Origin: Flavobacterium muglaense
Lineage (GTDB): Bacteria; Bacteroidota; Bacteroidia; Flavobacteriales; Flavobacteriaceae
Length of the DNA: 47,944 nucleotides
Assembly: GCF_014305155.1 (NCBI RefSeq)
Contig: NZ_JACRUK010000028.1
Location: 1-47,944, forward strand
Reading direction: 5' to 3'
Within the stretch, counting starts at the first letter, position 1. Every line of letters begins with the position of its first letter. Positions 35,095-43,509 of this stretch are shown here, piece by piece. A program made the translations under genes and the position numbers. Below the pieces are notes generated by a model. It saw only the letters and a program-made list of their open reading frames with translations. It made no database searches and was not told the origin of the DNA.

Positions 35095-35913
35095 ATGGCA
35101 AACGTTAAAAAAGAAAGCAGTTCAAACGGTGGAGGAATGGTTTCGGGTATCATTATTGTATTATGTGTATTTGTTGGAGTATTGATCTGGAAATTCATAA
35201 TGGGTGCAGAATCAAATTTTCAAGGTGGTAACCCAGAAACTGGACACCCTATTAATACATTAGGACAAGTTTACAAAGGAGGATTCATCGTACCAGTATT
35301 GTTAGGTATGTTATTAATGGTAATTGTTTTCTCTATCGAAAGATATTTCGTAATTTCTAAAGCAGCTGGAAAAGGTAATTTAGATACTTTTATGAAAAAA
35401 GTACAAGGAAGTATTAAAGAAGGTCAAATTGATGAAGCTATTGCTTCTTGTGACAAACAACAAGGTTCAGTTGCAAATGCAATTAAATCAGCTTTGATCA
35501 AATATCAAGATGTGAAAAAAGAAGGATTCAACAGCGAAGAAGCTTCTGAAACAATTCACAAAGAAATTGAAGAAGTAACTTCACTTGAAATGCCAATGTT
35601 GGAGAAAAACATGACTATTATCTCATCTTTAGTTTCTTTAGGAACTCTTGGAGGATTATTAGGAACGGTTTCGGGGATGATTAAAGCGTTTGGTGCATTA
35701 GCTTCTGCTGGTACTCCTGATCAAGCTGCTCTTGCAACAGGTATTTCTGAAGCACTTATTAACACTGCAACAGGTATCTCGACTTCAATCTTAGCTATTG
35801 TTGCTTACAACTTCTTTACAGCAAAAATTGATGATTTAACTTATTCTATCGACGAAGCAGGTACTACAATTGTAAATACTTACAGAAGATTCAGAGGAAG
35901 TTTGAAACAATAA
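35095..35913 (+). CDS. exbB: MotA/TolQ/ExbB proton channel protein
   Basis: A 272-residue inner-membrane protein with four hydrophobic segments: about 17-40, 63-85, 175-200 and 225-250. The conserved ExbB region is EKNMTIISSLVSLGTLGGLLGTVSGMIKAF followed by ISEALINTATGISTSILAIVAYNFF. A soluble loop of about 90 residues separates helices two and three, as expected. With ExbD it forms the proton-driven motor that energises TonB at outer-membrane receptors. It is first in an operon with two exbD genes and tonB. Confidence 0.94.
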   Translation: MANVKKESSSNGGGMVSGIIIVLCVFVGVLIWKFIMGAESNFQGGNPETGHPINTLGQVYKGGFIVPVLLGMLLMVIVFSIERYFVISKAAGKGNLDTFMKKVQGSIKEGQIDEAIASCDKQQGSVANAIKSALIKYQDVKKEGFNSEEASETIHKEIEEVTSLEMPMLEKNMTIISSLVSLGTLGGLLGTVSGMIKAFGALASAGTPDQAALATGISEALINTATGISTSILAIVAYNFFTAKIDDLTYSIDEAGTTIVNTYRRFRGSLKQ

Positions 35914-35960
35914 TAATTTTTGATATATAATTTTTTATATCAGAATAAAAAATAAAAAGA

Positions 35961-36572
35961 ATGGCTAAAATAAAAATGAAAAAAAAGTCAACATCTACTG
36001 ATATGACTGCCATGTGTGATGTTGCATTCCTTTTGCTTACCTTCTTTATTTTGACAGCTACTGCTAAAATTCCTGAAGCGTTACCAGTTGACACACCTTC
36101 ATCTACTGTTCAGACAAAAATGCCTGAAACTGATTTAGCTACGTTAACTGTTGGTAAAGGAAAAGTGTTTTTTGACCTTAAAGGAAGAGAAGTTCGCGTT
36201 AGAACTCTTGAGCTAATGGGAGAAAAGTATGGTGTAACTTTTACTGATGAGGATAAAAAAATGTTTTCTTTGATGGAAGGATTTGGTGTACCAATTTCAA
36301 ATCTTAAACAAATCATCGAAATGAAATCAGCTGATAGAAGCAAAGCTGGTCAGCCTGGTGTTCCTATGGATTCTCTTGATAATCAATTGAAAGAATGGAT
36401 CTATAATGCACGTATTGCAAACATTGAGGTGAATGATAAAGAATTGCAAATCGCTATTAAAGGAGATGCAAAAGAAGAGTATCCTGCTATTAGAAAAGTA
36501 ATGGATATTTGTCAAGACCAAAAGATCAATAGCTTTAGTTTAGTTACTGGTTTAAGGAGTAAAGATTTTTAA
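35961..36572 (+). CDS. exbD: ExbD/TolR biopolymer transport protein 1
   Basis: A 203-residue protein. A short basic N-terminus is followed by one transmembrane helix, TDMTAMCDVAFLLLTFFILTA, with the conserved Asp (in CDVAF) that carries protons in ExbD/TolR. The periplasmic part is larger than E. coli ExbD (141 aa). It ends with the TolR-like fold (KDLQIAIKGDAKEEYPAIRKVMDICQD-like region). A second exbD follows 19 bp on; paired exbD genes are typical for Bacteroidota TonB systems. Confidence 0.93.
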   Translation: MAKIKMKKKSTSTDMTAMCDVAFLLLTFFILTATAKIPEALPVDTPSSTVQTKMPETDLATLTVGKGKVFFDLKGREVRVRTLELMGEKYGVTFTDEDKKMFSLMEGFGVPISNLKQIIEMKSADRSKAGQPGVPMDSLDNQLKEWIYNARIANIEVNDKELQIAIKGDAKEEYPAIRKVMDICQDQKINSFSLVTGLRSKDF

Positions 36573-36591
36573 TTAAAAAAAATACACTAAA

Positions 36592-37164
36592 ATGGCTGAA
36601 TTAAATACCGACGGCGGTGGAGGCGGAAAAGGTGGTAAAGTAAGAAGTAAGAAGCAAAACTCAAAAGTAGATTTAACTGCGATGGTAGATTTAGCTTTCT
36701 TATTAATCACATTCTTTATGCTTACCACTACGTTGTCTAAACCTCAATCGATGAGCTTGGGGTTGCCAGATAAAGAAGATGATCCTAATAAAAATGTAGA
36801 TATCAAAGTAGATGAGAATCGTACTATGACGCTATTGTTAGGAGCTGATAATAAATTAATCAGATACGTGGGTTTATTAGCTACGCCTGTAGCTGGTGGA
36901 GCACCAAAAGATTTTTCTTATGGTAAAGATGGAATCCGTAAGGAGCTGATTGCTAGAAATAAGATGGTATTAGAATATTCTGCTGCTAAAGGGAAACCTA
37001 AAGATGGAATCATTGTAATTATCAAACCAAGTAAAAAATCTACATATAAAAATGTGGTGGACATACTGGATGAAATGGCAATCGTTGGAGTTGGTGTAAG
37101 TGGTTCTTATGCTATCGTTAATGATTTTACACCTGAAGAAACAAAATTGTTAGACGGAAAATAA
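36592..37164 (+). CDS. exbD: ExbD/TolR biopolymer transport protein 2
   Basis: A 190-residue protein with a Gly-rich basic N-terminus (GGGGGKGGKVRSKKQNSK) and one transmembrane helix, VDLTAMVDLAFLLITFFMLTT, with the proton-carrying Asp in MVDLAF. The periplasmic domain includes KDGIIVIIKPSKKSTYKNVVDILDEMAI, the TolR/ExbD C-terminal fold. It differs clearly from the first ExbD, so the pair may form hetero-dimers in the ExbB pore (inference). It lies between exbD1 and tonB in one transcript. Confidence 0.93.
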   Translation: MAELNTDGGGGGKGGKVRSKKQNSKVDLTAMVDLAFLLITFFMLTTTLSKPQSMSLGLPDKEDDPNKNVDIKVDENRTMTLLLGADNKLIRYVGLLATPVAGGAPKDFSYGKDGIRKELIARNKMVLEYSAAKGKPKDGIIVIIKPSKKSTYKNVVDILDEMAIVGVGVSGSYAIVNDFTPEETKLLDGK

Positions 37165-37204
37165 GAGCAATCTTGTTTTCTTAATAACCTAATAATTAAG
37201 AAAA

Positions 37205-38008
37205 ATGAAATTAGATATATTAAAAAACCAATGGGTTGATATCGTATTCGAAGGTCGTAATAAAGTTTACGGAGCTTATGAGTTAAGAAAGTCAAATTCA
37301 AAAACTACTACAAAAGCGCTTATCATTGGTGCTATATTGTTTAGTGTTGCTGTTGCTGCTCCTCTTATTGCTGATATGTTACCTAGTGGAGACGATGCAA
37401 GTATGGATACTGATATCAAAATCACTACCATTAAGTTGCCACCTAAGAAGAAAGAAGAACCTAAATTAAATGTTCCACCACCACCACCACCGCCACCAAA
37501 AGTGGATCAAGTGAAATTTGTTAAGCCTGTCGTGGCGAAAGCAGAAGAGGTAACGGAAGAACCACCAAAAATTGTTGAGATTAAAGACAAAAAAATTGGT
37601 GCCGAAACTATTAAAGGAGATCCGGATGCAGTTCTTACTGTTGCTCCAGTTGGAAACGGACCTACTAAAGTAGTTGAAGCTCCAGATGACAATCAAATTT
37701 ACAACACTGCTGGTATTGAGGTAAAACCTGAGTTCCCTGGAGGAATGGATAAATTCTACAAGTTTGTAGGGAATAACTATCGTGCTCCAGAAGAAGAAGG
37801 TCTTAAAGGAAAAGTGTATGTTACTTTTGTAGTTGAAAAAGATGGTTCATTAACTGATATCAAAGTATTAAGAGATATTGGATACGGAACAGGAAAAGAA
37901 GCTATCAGAGTTTTAAACAAATGTCCAAGATGGAATCCTGGTGTTCAAAATGGAAAACCGGTAAGGGTACTTTACTCTCTACCTATTACTATTCAAACAG
38001 CGGATTAA
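37205..38008 (+). CDS. tonB: Energy transducer TonB
   Basis: A 267-residue protein. The cytoplasmic N-terminus has QWVDIVFEGRNKVYGAYELRK, typical for Bacteroidota TonB, then one membrane helix (about 36-55). A Pro-rich periplasmic spacer follows (PPPPPPPPK near residue 92-100, with VKFVKPVVAKAEEV). The C-terminal TonB domain (about 180-267) has GGMDKFYKFVGNNYRAP, GKVYVTFVVEKDGSLTDIKVLRDIG and the closing NGKPVRVLYSLPI. It transmits the ExbBD motor's energy to outer-membrane receptors. Its TAA overlaps the next ATG. Confidence 0.95.
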   Translation: MKLDILKNQWVDIVFEGRNKVYGAYELRKSNSKTTTKALIIGAILFSVAVAAPLIADMLPSGDDASMDTDIKITTIKLPPKKKEEPKLNVPPPPPPPPKVDQVKFVKPVVAKAEEVTEEPPKIVEIKDKKIGAETIKGDPDAVLTVAPVGNGPTKVVEAPDDNQIYNTAGIEVKPEFPGGMDKFYKFVGNNYRAPEEEGLKGKVYVTFVVEKDGSLTDIKVLRDIGYGTGKEAIRVLNKCPRWNPGVQNGKPVRVLYSLPITIQTAD

Positions 38009-38238
38009 TGTTGGATAAAATATATAGAAATATTCAGAAGAAATCGCTAAAAGAGCGATTTCTTCTCGTTATAGGGATTTTGTTTTTCGTACTTTATTTT
38101 GTTTTGGGATTATTTATTATCTTTATGAAGACTTTTCCCATTGTAATGCCAATGAATTATAGAATTGCATTTGGTTTACTGCTAATTGTTTATGCCTTTA
38201 TTAGGTTTGTACGTATTATAAAAGATAATAAAGATTAA
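38008..38238 (+). CDS. Small membrane protein of the tonB operon
   Basis: A 76-residue protein; its ATG (38008) overlaps the tonB stop (TAATG), so translation is coupled. It has a basic N-terminus (KIYRNIQKKSLKER), two transmembrane helices (about 18-40 and 48-68) and a charged tail. No family is recognised. A frame extending 29 codons upstream to 37921 exists inside tonB but is very unlikely to be used. Position suggests a TonB-complex accessory or a helper of the PstS-like protein; this is inference only. Confidence 0.8.
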   Translation: MLDKIYRNIQKKSLKERFLLVIGILFFVLYFVLGLFIIFMKTFPIVMPMNYRIAFGLLLIVYAFIRFVRIIKDNKD

Positions 38239-38241
38239 TTT

Positions 38242-39162
38242 ATGAAAAAGATTGTAAGATTTTTAAGTGTATTGGCTGGAATATTTGTATTAGCTTTTTT
38301 AGGTTGTAAGCAATCTGATGGTGCTAGTAATGATAAAGAAACTATATTAAAAGGAGAAACTACGATTCTTGTAGATGAAACGTTAAGGCCTATCATTGAA
38401 GATCAAATTGAAGTTTTTCAAGGTAGTTATCAAGCAAAAATTAACTTAGTTGCTAAGTCAGAAAATGAAGTGGTTAAGTCTTTCATGAAGGATAGTACAA
38501 GGTTAATCGTTTTATCGAGACCGCTGAACGGCAATGAAGAAAAGTTTTTTGCTTCTTTAAAAATCATTCCAAAGACTACTGTAATTGGTACTGATGCAAT
38601 TGCTTTTATTGCTAACAAAAGCAATAATGATACTTTAATTGCGTTGCAAGATATAGTTTCGTTTATGAAGGGTAAAGAGAATGCTAGAATTAAAGGTTTA
38701 GTATTTGATAATCTGAACTCAAGCACAGTGCGTTATATGAATGAGCTTGCTGGTTTAAAGTCAAATCCTGTAAAAGGGATTTATTCTTTTAAAACTAATG
38801 AAGAGGTGTTAAAATACGTTTCTGAAAACGAAGGAATGATTGGTGTGGTGGGCCTGAATTGGTTGTACCGACCTGCAGCAACGGTTAGTGAATATTTAAA
38901 AAAGTTGAATGTTTTGAGTGTAAAAGGAATAGATAAAAAGGATTTTATCGCGCCTACTCAAAATAATTTGGCTGAGGGAACTTACCCTTTGGCACGTGAT
39001 TTGTATATAATCAATTGTCAAGGAGGCTCTGGGCTAGGAATGGGATTCTCTTCCTTCGTAGCGGGAGATATAGGACAAAGGATAGTTTTAAAGTCAGGTT
39101 TATTGCCCGTGCGTATGCCAGGAAGAAAAATTATTATTACAACAAACTCTCAAAAAAAGTAA
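38242..39162 (+). CDS. PstS-like periplasmic substrate-binding lipoprotein
   Basis: A 306-residue lipoprotein (lipobox AFLGC, Cys22). It has the phosphate-binding-protein fold: TTILVDETLRPIIEDQIEVF, VVKSFMKDSTRLIVLSRPL, KTTVIGTDAIAFIANKSN, NSSTVRYM and GMIGVVGLNW. The C-terminal GMGFSSFVAGDIGQRIVLKSGLLPVRMPGR is the PstS end. No pstCAB genes are near. In this operon it may be a binding protein working with the TonB system, not an ABC importer. The same gene order (tonB, small gene, PstS-like, TPR) is, as far as I recall, found in other flavobacteria. Confidence 0.88.
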   Translation: MKKIVRFLSVLAGIFVLAFLGCKQSDGASNDKETILKGETTILVDETLRPIIEDQIEVFQGSYQAKINLVAKSENEVVKSFMKDSTRLIVLSRPLNGNEEKFFASLKIIPKTTVIGTDAIAFIANKSNNDTLIALQDIVSFMKGKENARIKGLVFDNLNSSTVRYMNELAGLKSNPVKGIYSFKTNEEVLKYVSENEGMIGVVGLNWLYRPAATVSEYLKKLNVLSVKGIDKKDFIAPTQNNLAEGTYPLARDLYIINCQGGSGLGMGFSSFVAGDIGQRIVLKSGLLPVRMPGRKIIITTNSQKK

Positions 39163-39165
39163 AAA

Positions 39166-40872
39166 ATGAAAATGTATATGAATAAATCAAATAAATTTAA
39201 AATGAACAAATTCAAATTTTTAAGTGTTGCCCTTTTGGCTTCAGTTACTGTAACTCAGGCGCAAGATCTTAATCAAGCAAAGAAAGAGATTGATGCTGAG
39301 AAATATCAAAACGCAAAAAATACGTTAAAATCAATAATTAAGGCAAATCCTTCTGAAGGTGAAGCTTTCTTCCTTTTAGGGAATGTATATCTGTATCAAA
39401 ATGTAGCCGATTCAGCTAAAATGACTTATCAAAGTGGTTTGTCTGCTAAAGATTATGCACATTATAATAACATTGGTCTTGGTCAAATAGATCTTAATGA
39501 AGGTAATGTAGTTGCTGCTAAAACTAAATTTGCTGCTGCAATTAATGAAAAAAGAAGAAAAGATTTTGCTGAGTATATTTATGTAGCTAGAGCTTACATG
39601 AATGCTGATAAACCAGACTACAAAGCTGCTCTTACTACTTTAGATTTTGCTAAAGAAAAAAATGGTCAAGAACCACAAGTTCTTTTGGCTTACGGAGATG
39701 CTTACTATGGTGATAAGAATCAAAATGCTGCTTATTCTGCATATCGTAATGCTTTTCAAGCTGATAATAGTTTGATTAGAGCTAAAATGCAGTTAGGAGT
39801 TTTGTTAAAAGGAGCTAAAGCATATACAGAAGCAGTTGCTGCTTATCAAGGTGTTGTTGATACGAATCCTACTTACGGACCAGTATACAGAGAATTAGCT
39901 GAAACATATTACTACTGGGGATTAAATGTACCTGGAAGACAAGAGCAGTATTTTAAAGAAGCTTTAGGTTATTATGAAAAATACTTACAAAACACAGATT
40001 ACTCTTTGGCTTCTCGTATGCGTCATGCAGATTTCTTGATCTTAACGAAAGATTACAAAGCGTTAGAAGTTGAAGCTAACAAAATGAAGGAATTAGATAA
40101 AGTTAATCCAAGAATCCTTCGTTATTTAGGGTACTCGGCATATCAAAATGGAAATTTTGACGTAGCAATTTCTTCTTTGCAAGACTTTATTGGTGGAGGA
40201 ACGAATAAAGTGATCTCTTTAGATCATTTTTACTTAGGGTTATCTAATATCAAAAAATCAATTGGTGCAGATGGTGTAACTGTTAATGCTACACTTTTTG
40301 ACAAAGGTATTGCTGATGTGAAGAAAGCAGTAGAAATGGAAGAGTCTGTTACTAGTGATATAGGTCCAGTTGGAGTATTTTTATACGAGCAAAAATTGTA
40401 CAAGCAAGCTGCTGCTTTATTAGAAATTGCTACTACAAATCCAAAAAGTAATGGGTATTTATATGACAATTACTATTTAGGTAATGCAATCTATTTTGAT
40501 AACACAAAACCTGGAATTGTAAAAGATACTGTAGCGTTGAAAAAAGCTGATATCGCATTTGGTAACGTAATTACTGCTTCTCCTGACACACAAGATGTTT
40601 ACCTTTCTCGTGCTAGAACTAACAGTTTGTTAGAAGATGATAAAGCAATGATCATGTACTACCAACAATATATTGATATTGTAACTAAGAAAGGTGAAGC
40701 TGAGTTAGCGAAACCATCTGTAAAAGCAAAATTGATTGAATGTTACAATACTATGGCTGCTGGTTATGCTAACTTTGACAAACCAAAAGCGAAAGAGTAT
40801 TTCCAAAAAACGTTAGCTCTTGATCCAGCTAATGGTTATGCAACTCAATCTCTAGGGATTCTTAATAAATAA
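39166..40872 (+). CDS. Secreted tetratricopeptide-repeat protein
   Basis: A 568-residue protein. A signal peptide fits a start at ATG 39202 (MNKFKFLSVALLASVTVTQAQ) better than at 39166; the earlier ATGs at 39166, 39172 and 39178 would add a polar leader, and both starts remain possible. The body is a chain of about ten TPR units (such as EAFFLLGNVYLYQNVADSAKM, PVYRELAETYYYWGLN, RILRYLGYSAYQNGNFDVAI, GYATQSLGILNK). It is the last gene of the exbB-tonB operon and followed by a strong terminator. TPR proteins scaffold complexes; here it might bind the TonB or PstS-like partner in the periplasm (inference). Confidence 0.88.
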   Translation: MKMYMNKSNKFKMNKFKFLSVALLASVTVTQAQDLNQAKKEIDAEKYQNAKNTLKSIIKANPSEGEAFFLLGNVYLYQNVADSAKMTYQSGLSAKDYAHYNNIGLGQIDLNEGNVVAAKTKFAAAINEKRRKDFAEYIYVARAYMNADKPDYKAALTTLDFAKEKNGQEPQVLLAYGDAYYGDKNQNAAYSAYRNAFQADNSLIRAKMQLGVLLKGAKAYTEAVAAYQGVVDTNPTYGPVYRELAETYYYWGLNVPGRQEQYFKEALGYYEKYLQNTDYSLASRMRHADFLILTKDYKALEVEANKMKELDKVNPRILRYLGYSAYQNGNFDVAISSLQDFIGGGTNKVISLDHFYLGLSNIKKSIGADGVTVNATLFDKGIADVKKAVEMEESVTSDIGPVGVFLYEQKLYKQAAALLEIATTNPKSNGYLYDNYYLGNAIYFDNTKPGIVKDTVALKKADIAFGNVITASPDTQDVYLSRARTNSLLEDDKAMIMYYQQYIDIVTKKGEAELAKPSVKAKLIECYNTMAAGYANFDKPKAKEYFQKTLALDPANGYATQSLGILNK

Positions 40873-40889
40873 GATTTCCTACTTGATAC

Positions 40890-40926
40890 AAACCCGATAG
40901 TCGTCTAGACTATCGGGTTTTTTTTG
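40890..40926 (+). terminator. Terminator of the exbB-tonB operon
   Basis: AAACCCGATAGTC, loop GTCTA, GACTATCGGGTTT, then further T. Confidence 0.92.
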
Positions 40927-40956
40927 CTTTCTACTGAACTCCTTATTAGTTTTTAA

Positions 40957-40985
40957 TTGACTCCTTTTATAATTAGTTATCTTTG
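40957..40985 (+). promoter_or_regulatory. Promoter for queE
   Basis: TTG (40957-40959), 18-bp spacer, TATCTTTG (40978-40985), 17 bp before the start codon. Confidence 0.8.
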
Positions 40986-41002
40986 CACTTTAAATTACAT
41001 AA

Positions 41003-41635
41003 ATGTTATCAAAAGAAATACAATTAGAAGTTAATAAAGGTGCAATGCTTCCTCTAATGGAAGAATTTTATACTATTCAAGGCGAAGGATTTCATACTGG
41101 AACCGCCGCGTATTTTGTTAGAATAGGGGGTTGCGATGTGGGTTGTCATTGGTGTGATGTGAAGGAAAGTTGGAATGCAGAGCTGCATCCGCCAACAGCT
41201 GTTGATCAGATTGTAGAACACGCTAGTCAATATGCCGAAACAGTTGTAGTAACTGGAGGAGAACCATTGATGTGGGATATGACTTTATTGACCCAAAAGT
41301 TAAAGGATAAAGGTAGAAAAGTGCATATTGAAACATCAGGAGCTTATCCGCTGTCTGGAACTTGGGATTGGATTTGCTTGTCTCCTAAAAAGAATAAGTT
41401 GCCTACGGAAACGGTTTATGATAATGCACACGAGTTAAAAGTAATTATTCATAATAAGCATGACTTTATTTTTGCCGAAGAGCAAGCTGAATTGGTTAAT
41501 GGTAATGCAATTCTTTTTTTACAACCGGAATGGAGTAAAAAAGAGGAGATGACGCCGCTTATTGTAGATTATGTGATGAATAATCCAAAATGGAGAGTGT
41601 CATTGCAAACTCATAAATATTTAAATATTCCCTAA
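41003..41635 (+). CDS. queE: 7-carboxy-7-deazaguanine synthase
   Basis: A 210-residue radical SAM enzyme. The iron-sulfur cluster motif is CDVGCHWC (Cys-x3-Cys-x2-Cys), preceded by YTIQGEGFHTGTAAYFVRIGG. VVTGGEPLMWDM matches the SAM-binding GGEP motif. Further conserved parts are ETSGAYPLSGTWDWICLSPKK and, at the end, RVSLQTHKYLNIP. It makes 7-carboxy-7-deazaguanine, the precursor of preQ1 used by QueA (25297). The promoter directly in front supports this start. Confidence 0.95.
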   Translation: MLSKEIQLEVNKGAMLPLMEEFYTIQGEGFHTGTAAYFVRIGGCDVGCHWCDVKESWNAELHPPTAVDQIVEHASQYAETVVVTGGEPLMWDMTLLTQKLKDKGRKVHIETSGAYPLSGTWDWICLSPKKNKLPTETVYDNAHELKVIIHNKHDFIFAEEQAELVNGNAILFLQPEWSKKEEMTPLIVDYVMNNPKWRVSLQTHKYLNIP

Positions 41636-41643
41636 GGATGTTT

Positions 41644-41672
41644 TTGAAATCATAAAAAATGTTATAAATTTA
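41644..41672 (+). promoter_or_regulatory. Promoter for the DUF2059 gene
   Basis: TTG (41644-41646), 18-bp spacer, TAAATTTA (41665-41672, one mismatch to TAnnTTTG). Confidence 0.55.
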
Positions 41673-41699
41673 TATCGCTTTAAATAAAATAAATTAATT

Positions 41700-42107
41700 A
41701 TGAAAAAATTATTCTTCACCCTTTTAGCTTGTTCTTTCTTGCAGTTGGGTTTTGCGCAGCAAGCAGCTTCAAAAGCTGAAGTGATGAAATTGATAACTTT
41801 AAGTGGTAGTGATGCTTCTATGAAAGTAGCAAAAGATCAAATTTTAAAAATGGTACCAGCTGATAAGCAAGCTGATTTTCTAAAGGAGTTTGACGCTACA
41901 CTACCTGCTTTATACGATAAACTAGCAGATGTATACACGCAAACGTACACGGCACAAGATGTTAAGGATATGATTGCTTTTTATGAAAGCCCGGTTGGAA
42001 AGAAAATAAACAGTAGTATGGGGGCGTTTACACAAAAAACGATGGCTGCTTCTCAAGAATGGGGAATCGGTTTACAAGGAATAATGATGAAATATGTGCA
42101 GCAGTAA
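41700..42107 (+). CDS. DUF2059 domain-containing secreted protein
   Basis: A 135-residue protein with a signal peptide (KLFFTLLACSFLQLGFAQQ). The remainder is an all-helical DUF2059 domain: VMKLITLSGSDASMKVAKDQILKMV, then YTAQDVKDMIAFYESPVGKKI. The last segment is the hallmark of the family. Function is not known. It is a single-gene unit with its own promoter and probable terminator. Confidence 0.9.
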   Translation: MKKLFFTLLACSFLQLGFAQQAASKAEVMKLITLSGSDASMKVAKDQILKMVPADKQADFLKEFDATLPALYDKLADVYTQTYTAQDVKDMIAFYESPVGKKINSSMGAFTQKTMAASQEWGIGLQGIMMKYVQQ

Positions 42108-42133
42108 GCTGTTTAATAATTGAAATCAAAAGG

Positions 42134-42163
42134 GCAAACATTTATTTGTTTGGCTTTTTTTTT
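42134..42163 (+). terminator. Probable terminator after the DUF2059 gene
   Basis: CAAACA, loop TTTATT, TGTTTG, then GC and a nine-T run. The stem is short. Confidence 0.65.
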
Positions 42164-42170
42164 ATTGATT

Positions 42171-42713
42171 TTACCAGTTTTTCTTCTTTTTTAAATTGGT
42201 AATATGTGCTAAGTGATGATTACCATGCCAAGCATAGGTTGCTATTATTTCTTTTAGCTTAAAACTTGCTCCGTGTTCAGGGTGGATAAATGATTTTTCT
42301 AAGTCAGTTGGTGATAAGCTTTTCATGATGTATGCCAGACGGTAGTGAAGTCCTTCTAATAATGACAATGTTGGAGCTATTGGCATTGTGGTGCTGTCTT
42401 CTAATGCTGACCATCGATCTTCATGATAATATTTGATCACCGGATTGTCTTCGGTTAGTGCCCATTTTATTCGAATGTAGCAATTCATATGACTTTCGGC
42501 GCAGTGGTGTACTACTTGTCTGATGGTCCAGCCATCTTGACGGTACGGGCTGTCCAGTTGTTCGTCTGTTAAATTTTGCACTTCTTTTTTTAGACGTTCA
42601 GGAAAAGTTTCAATTTGTTCTATGTTAGCATGTAAATATGCTTTCGAATAGGAATCAGGGGCGCTAAATTTCCCAATAGGATACTGCAGTTGTTCAAGTG
42701 TTAGGTTTTCCAT
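42171..42713 (-). CDS. YfiT/DinB-family putative metal-dependent transferase
   Basis: A 180-residue helical-bundle protein of the YfiT (bacillithiol transferase-like) branch of DinB. The family start LQYPIGKFSAPDSYS is followed by DGWTIRQVVHHCAESHMNCYIRIKWAL. The last helix region is TYAWHGNHHLAHI. His in VHH and in WHGNHHLAH are the expected metal ligands. The substrate is unknown; related proteins handle low-molecular-weight thiol conjugation. It is 8 bp downstream of the methyltransferase gene on the same strand, so the two are probably co-transcribed. Confidence 0.9.
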   Translation of the reverse strand: MENLTLEQLQYPIGKFSAPDSYSKAYLHANIEQIETFPERLKKEVQNLTDEQLDSPYRQDGWTIRQVVHHCAESHMNCYIRIKWALTEDNPVIKYYHEDRWSALEDSTTMPIAPTLSLLEGLHYRLAYIMKSLSPTDLEKSFIHPEHGASFKLKEIIATYAWHGNHHLAHITNLKKKKNW

Positions 42714-42721
42714 TTTGTTTT

Positions 42722-43453
42722 TTATAAAGTGAGTCGAGCCAAATAATCGTAATGTTCTCCTTCAATTATAAGCTCTGGTTTTAGACCATTGGCGAAAGCC
42801 GCATTTTGCAACGTATTATAATCTAAGTACAACCAATCTAGTGGCTCCTCTTTTTGTCCTTTATAGGATATATTGAAAATAATTTCGCCATAGTATTCAT
42901 TTTCTGTTGGAATCCATTTACCACCATCTTCATCTTCGTCAAACATGTAGATGATGTCTGAACTGTCTATCAGTATTTGACCACCAGGATTTAATAATGA
43001 TTTTAATTTTGATAAAAACTCAGGCAGTTTTTGCAATTTTCCGCAAATACCGGTTCCATTCATCAAAAGTAGTATGGTGTCAAATTTTTCAGTATCTAAG
43101 GTCATGAAATTTTGAACTCTGGCATCTTTCAATCCTCTTAGTTGGCAAGCTTCAATAGCTGCGGGCGAAATATCAATAGAAGTTACTTCTAATTGTTGGT
43201 TATTTTGTAAGTGCAAACTGTGACTACCTGCTCCACAACCTATGTCTAGAATTTTTCCTTTGGCCAAAGCCAAGGCCTTTTGTTCAATAAGAGGCATTTC
43301 TTGATGTGTACGAAAGAGGTAAGAAACACTCATTTCGTCTTCTTCTGATATACTGGTTTCTGTAAGAAGGTCTTCGGGTTGATTATTCGTTTGGTAATCT
43401 AGGATGGCTTTGCCAAAAAGGTCTTTCATATGTGGTAGTTCGAAATTCAACAT
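42722..43453 (-). CDS. Class I SAM-dependent methyltransferase
   Basis: A 243-residue protein with SAM motif I (GKILDIGCGAGSHSLHLQ, about 66-83), a following acidic strand (LEVTSIDIS) and motif IV-like FDTILLLMNGTGI. GGQILIDSSDIIYMFDEDEDGGKW comes next. Acceptor substrate cannot be told. ATG 43453 or ATG 43429 (MKDLFGKAILDY) could be the start; the later one begins where homology-like sequence starts, so I prefer it weakly. Divergent from the cysteine-cluster gene and likely co-transcribed with the YfiT-like gene. Confidence 0.87.
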   Translation of the reverse strand: MLNFELPHMKDLFGKAILDYQTNNQPEDLLTETSISEEDEMSVSYLFRTHQEMPLIEQKALALAKGKILDIGCGAGSHSLHLQNNQQLEVTSIDISPAAIEACQLRGLKDARVQNFMTLDTEKFDTILLLMNGTGICGKLQKLPEFLSKLKSLLNPGGQILIDSSDIIYMFDEDEDGGKWIPTENEYYGEIIFNISYKGQKEEPLDWLYLDYNTLQNAAFANGLKPELIIEGEHYDYLARLTL

Positions 43454-43484
43454 TCATTAATCGTACTTCATTGTTTAAAAAGTG

Positions 43485-43492
43485 TAGTTTTG
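43485..43492 (+). promoter_or_regulatory. -7 element that sets the start of the cysteine-cluster gene
   Basis: TAGTTTTG, 17 bp before the TTG at 43510. Starts upstream of it (43432) would lie before the transcript begins. Confidence 0.6.
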
Positions 43493-43509
43493 TAAAAAAA
43501 AAATCTATT

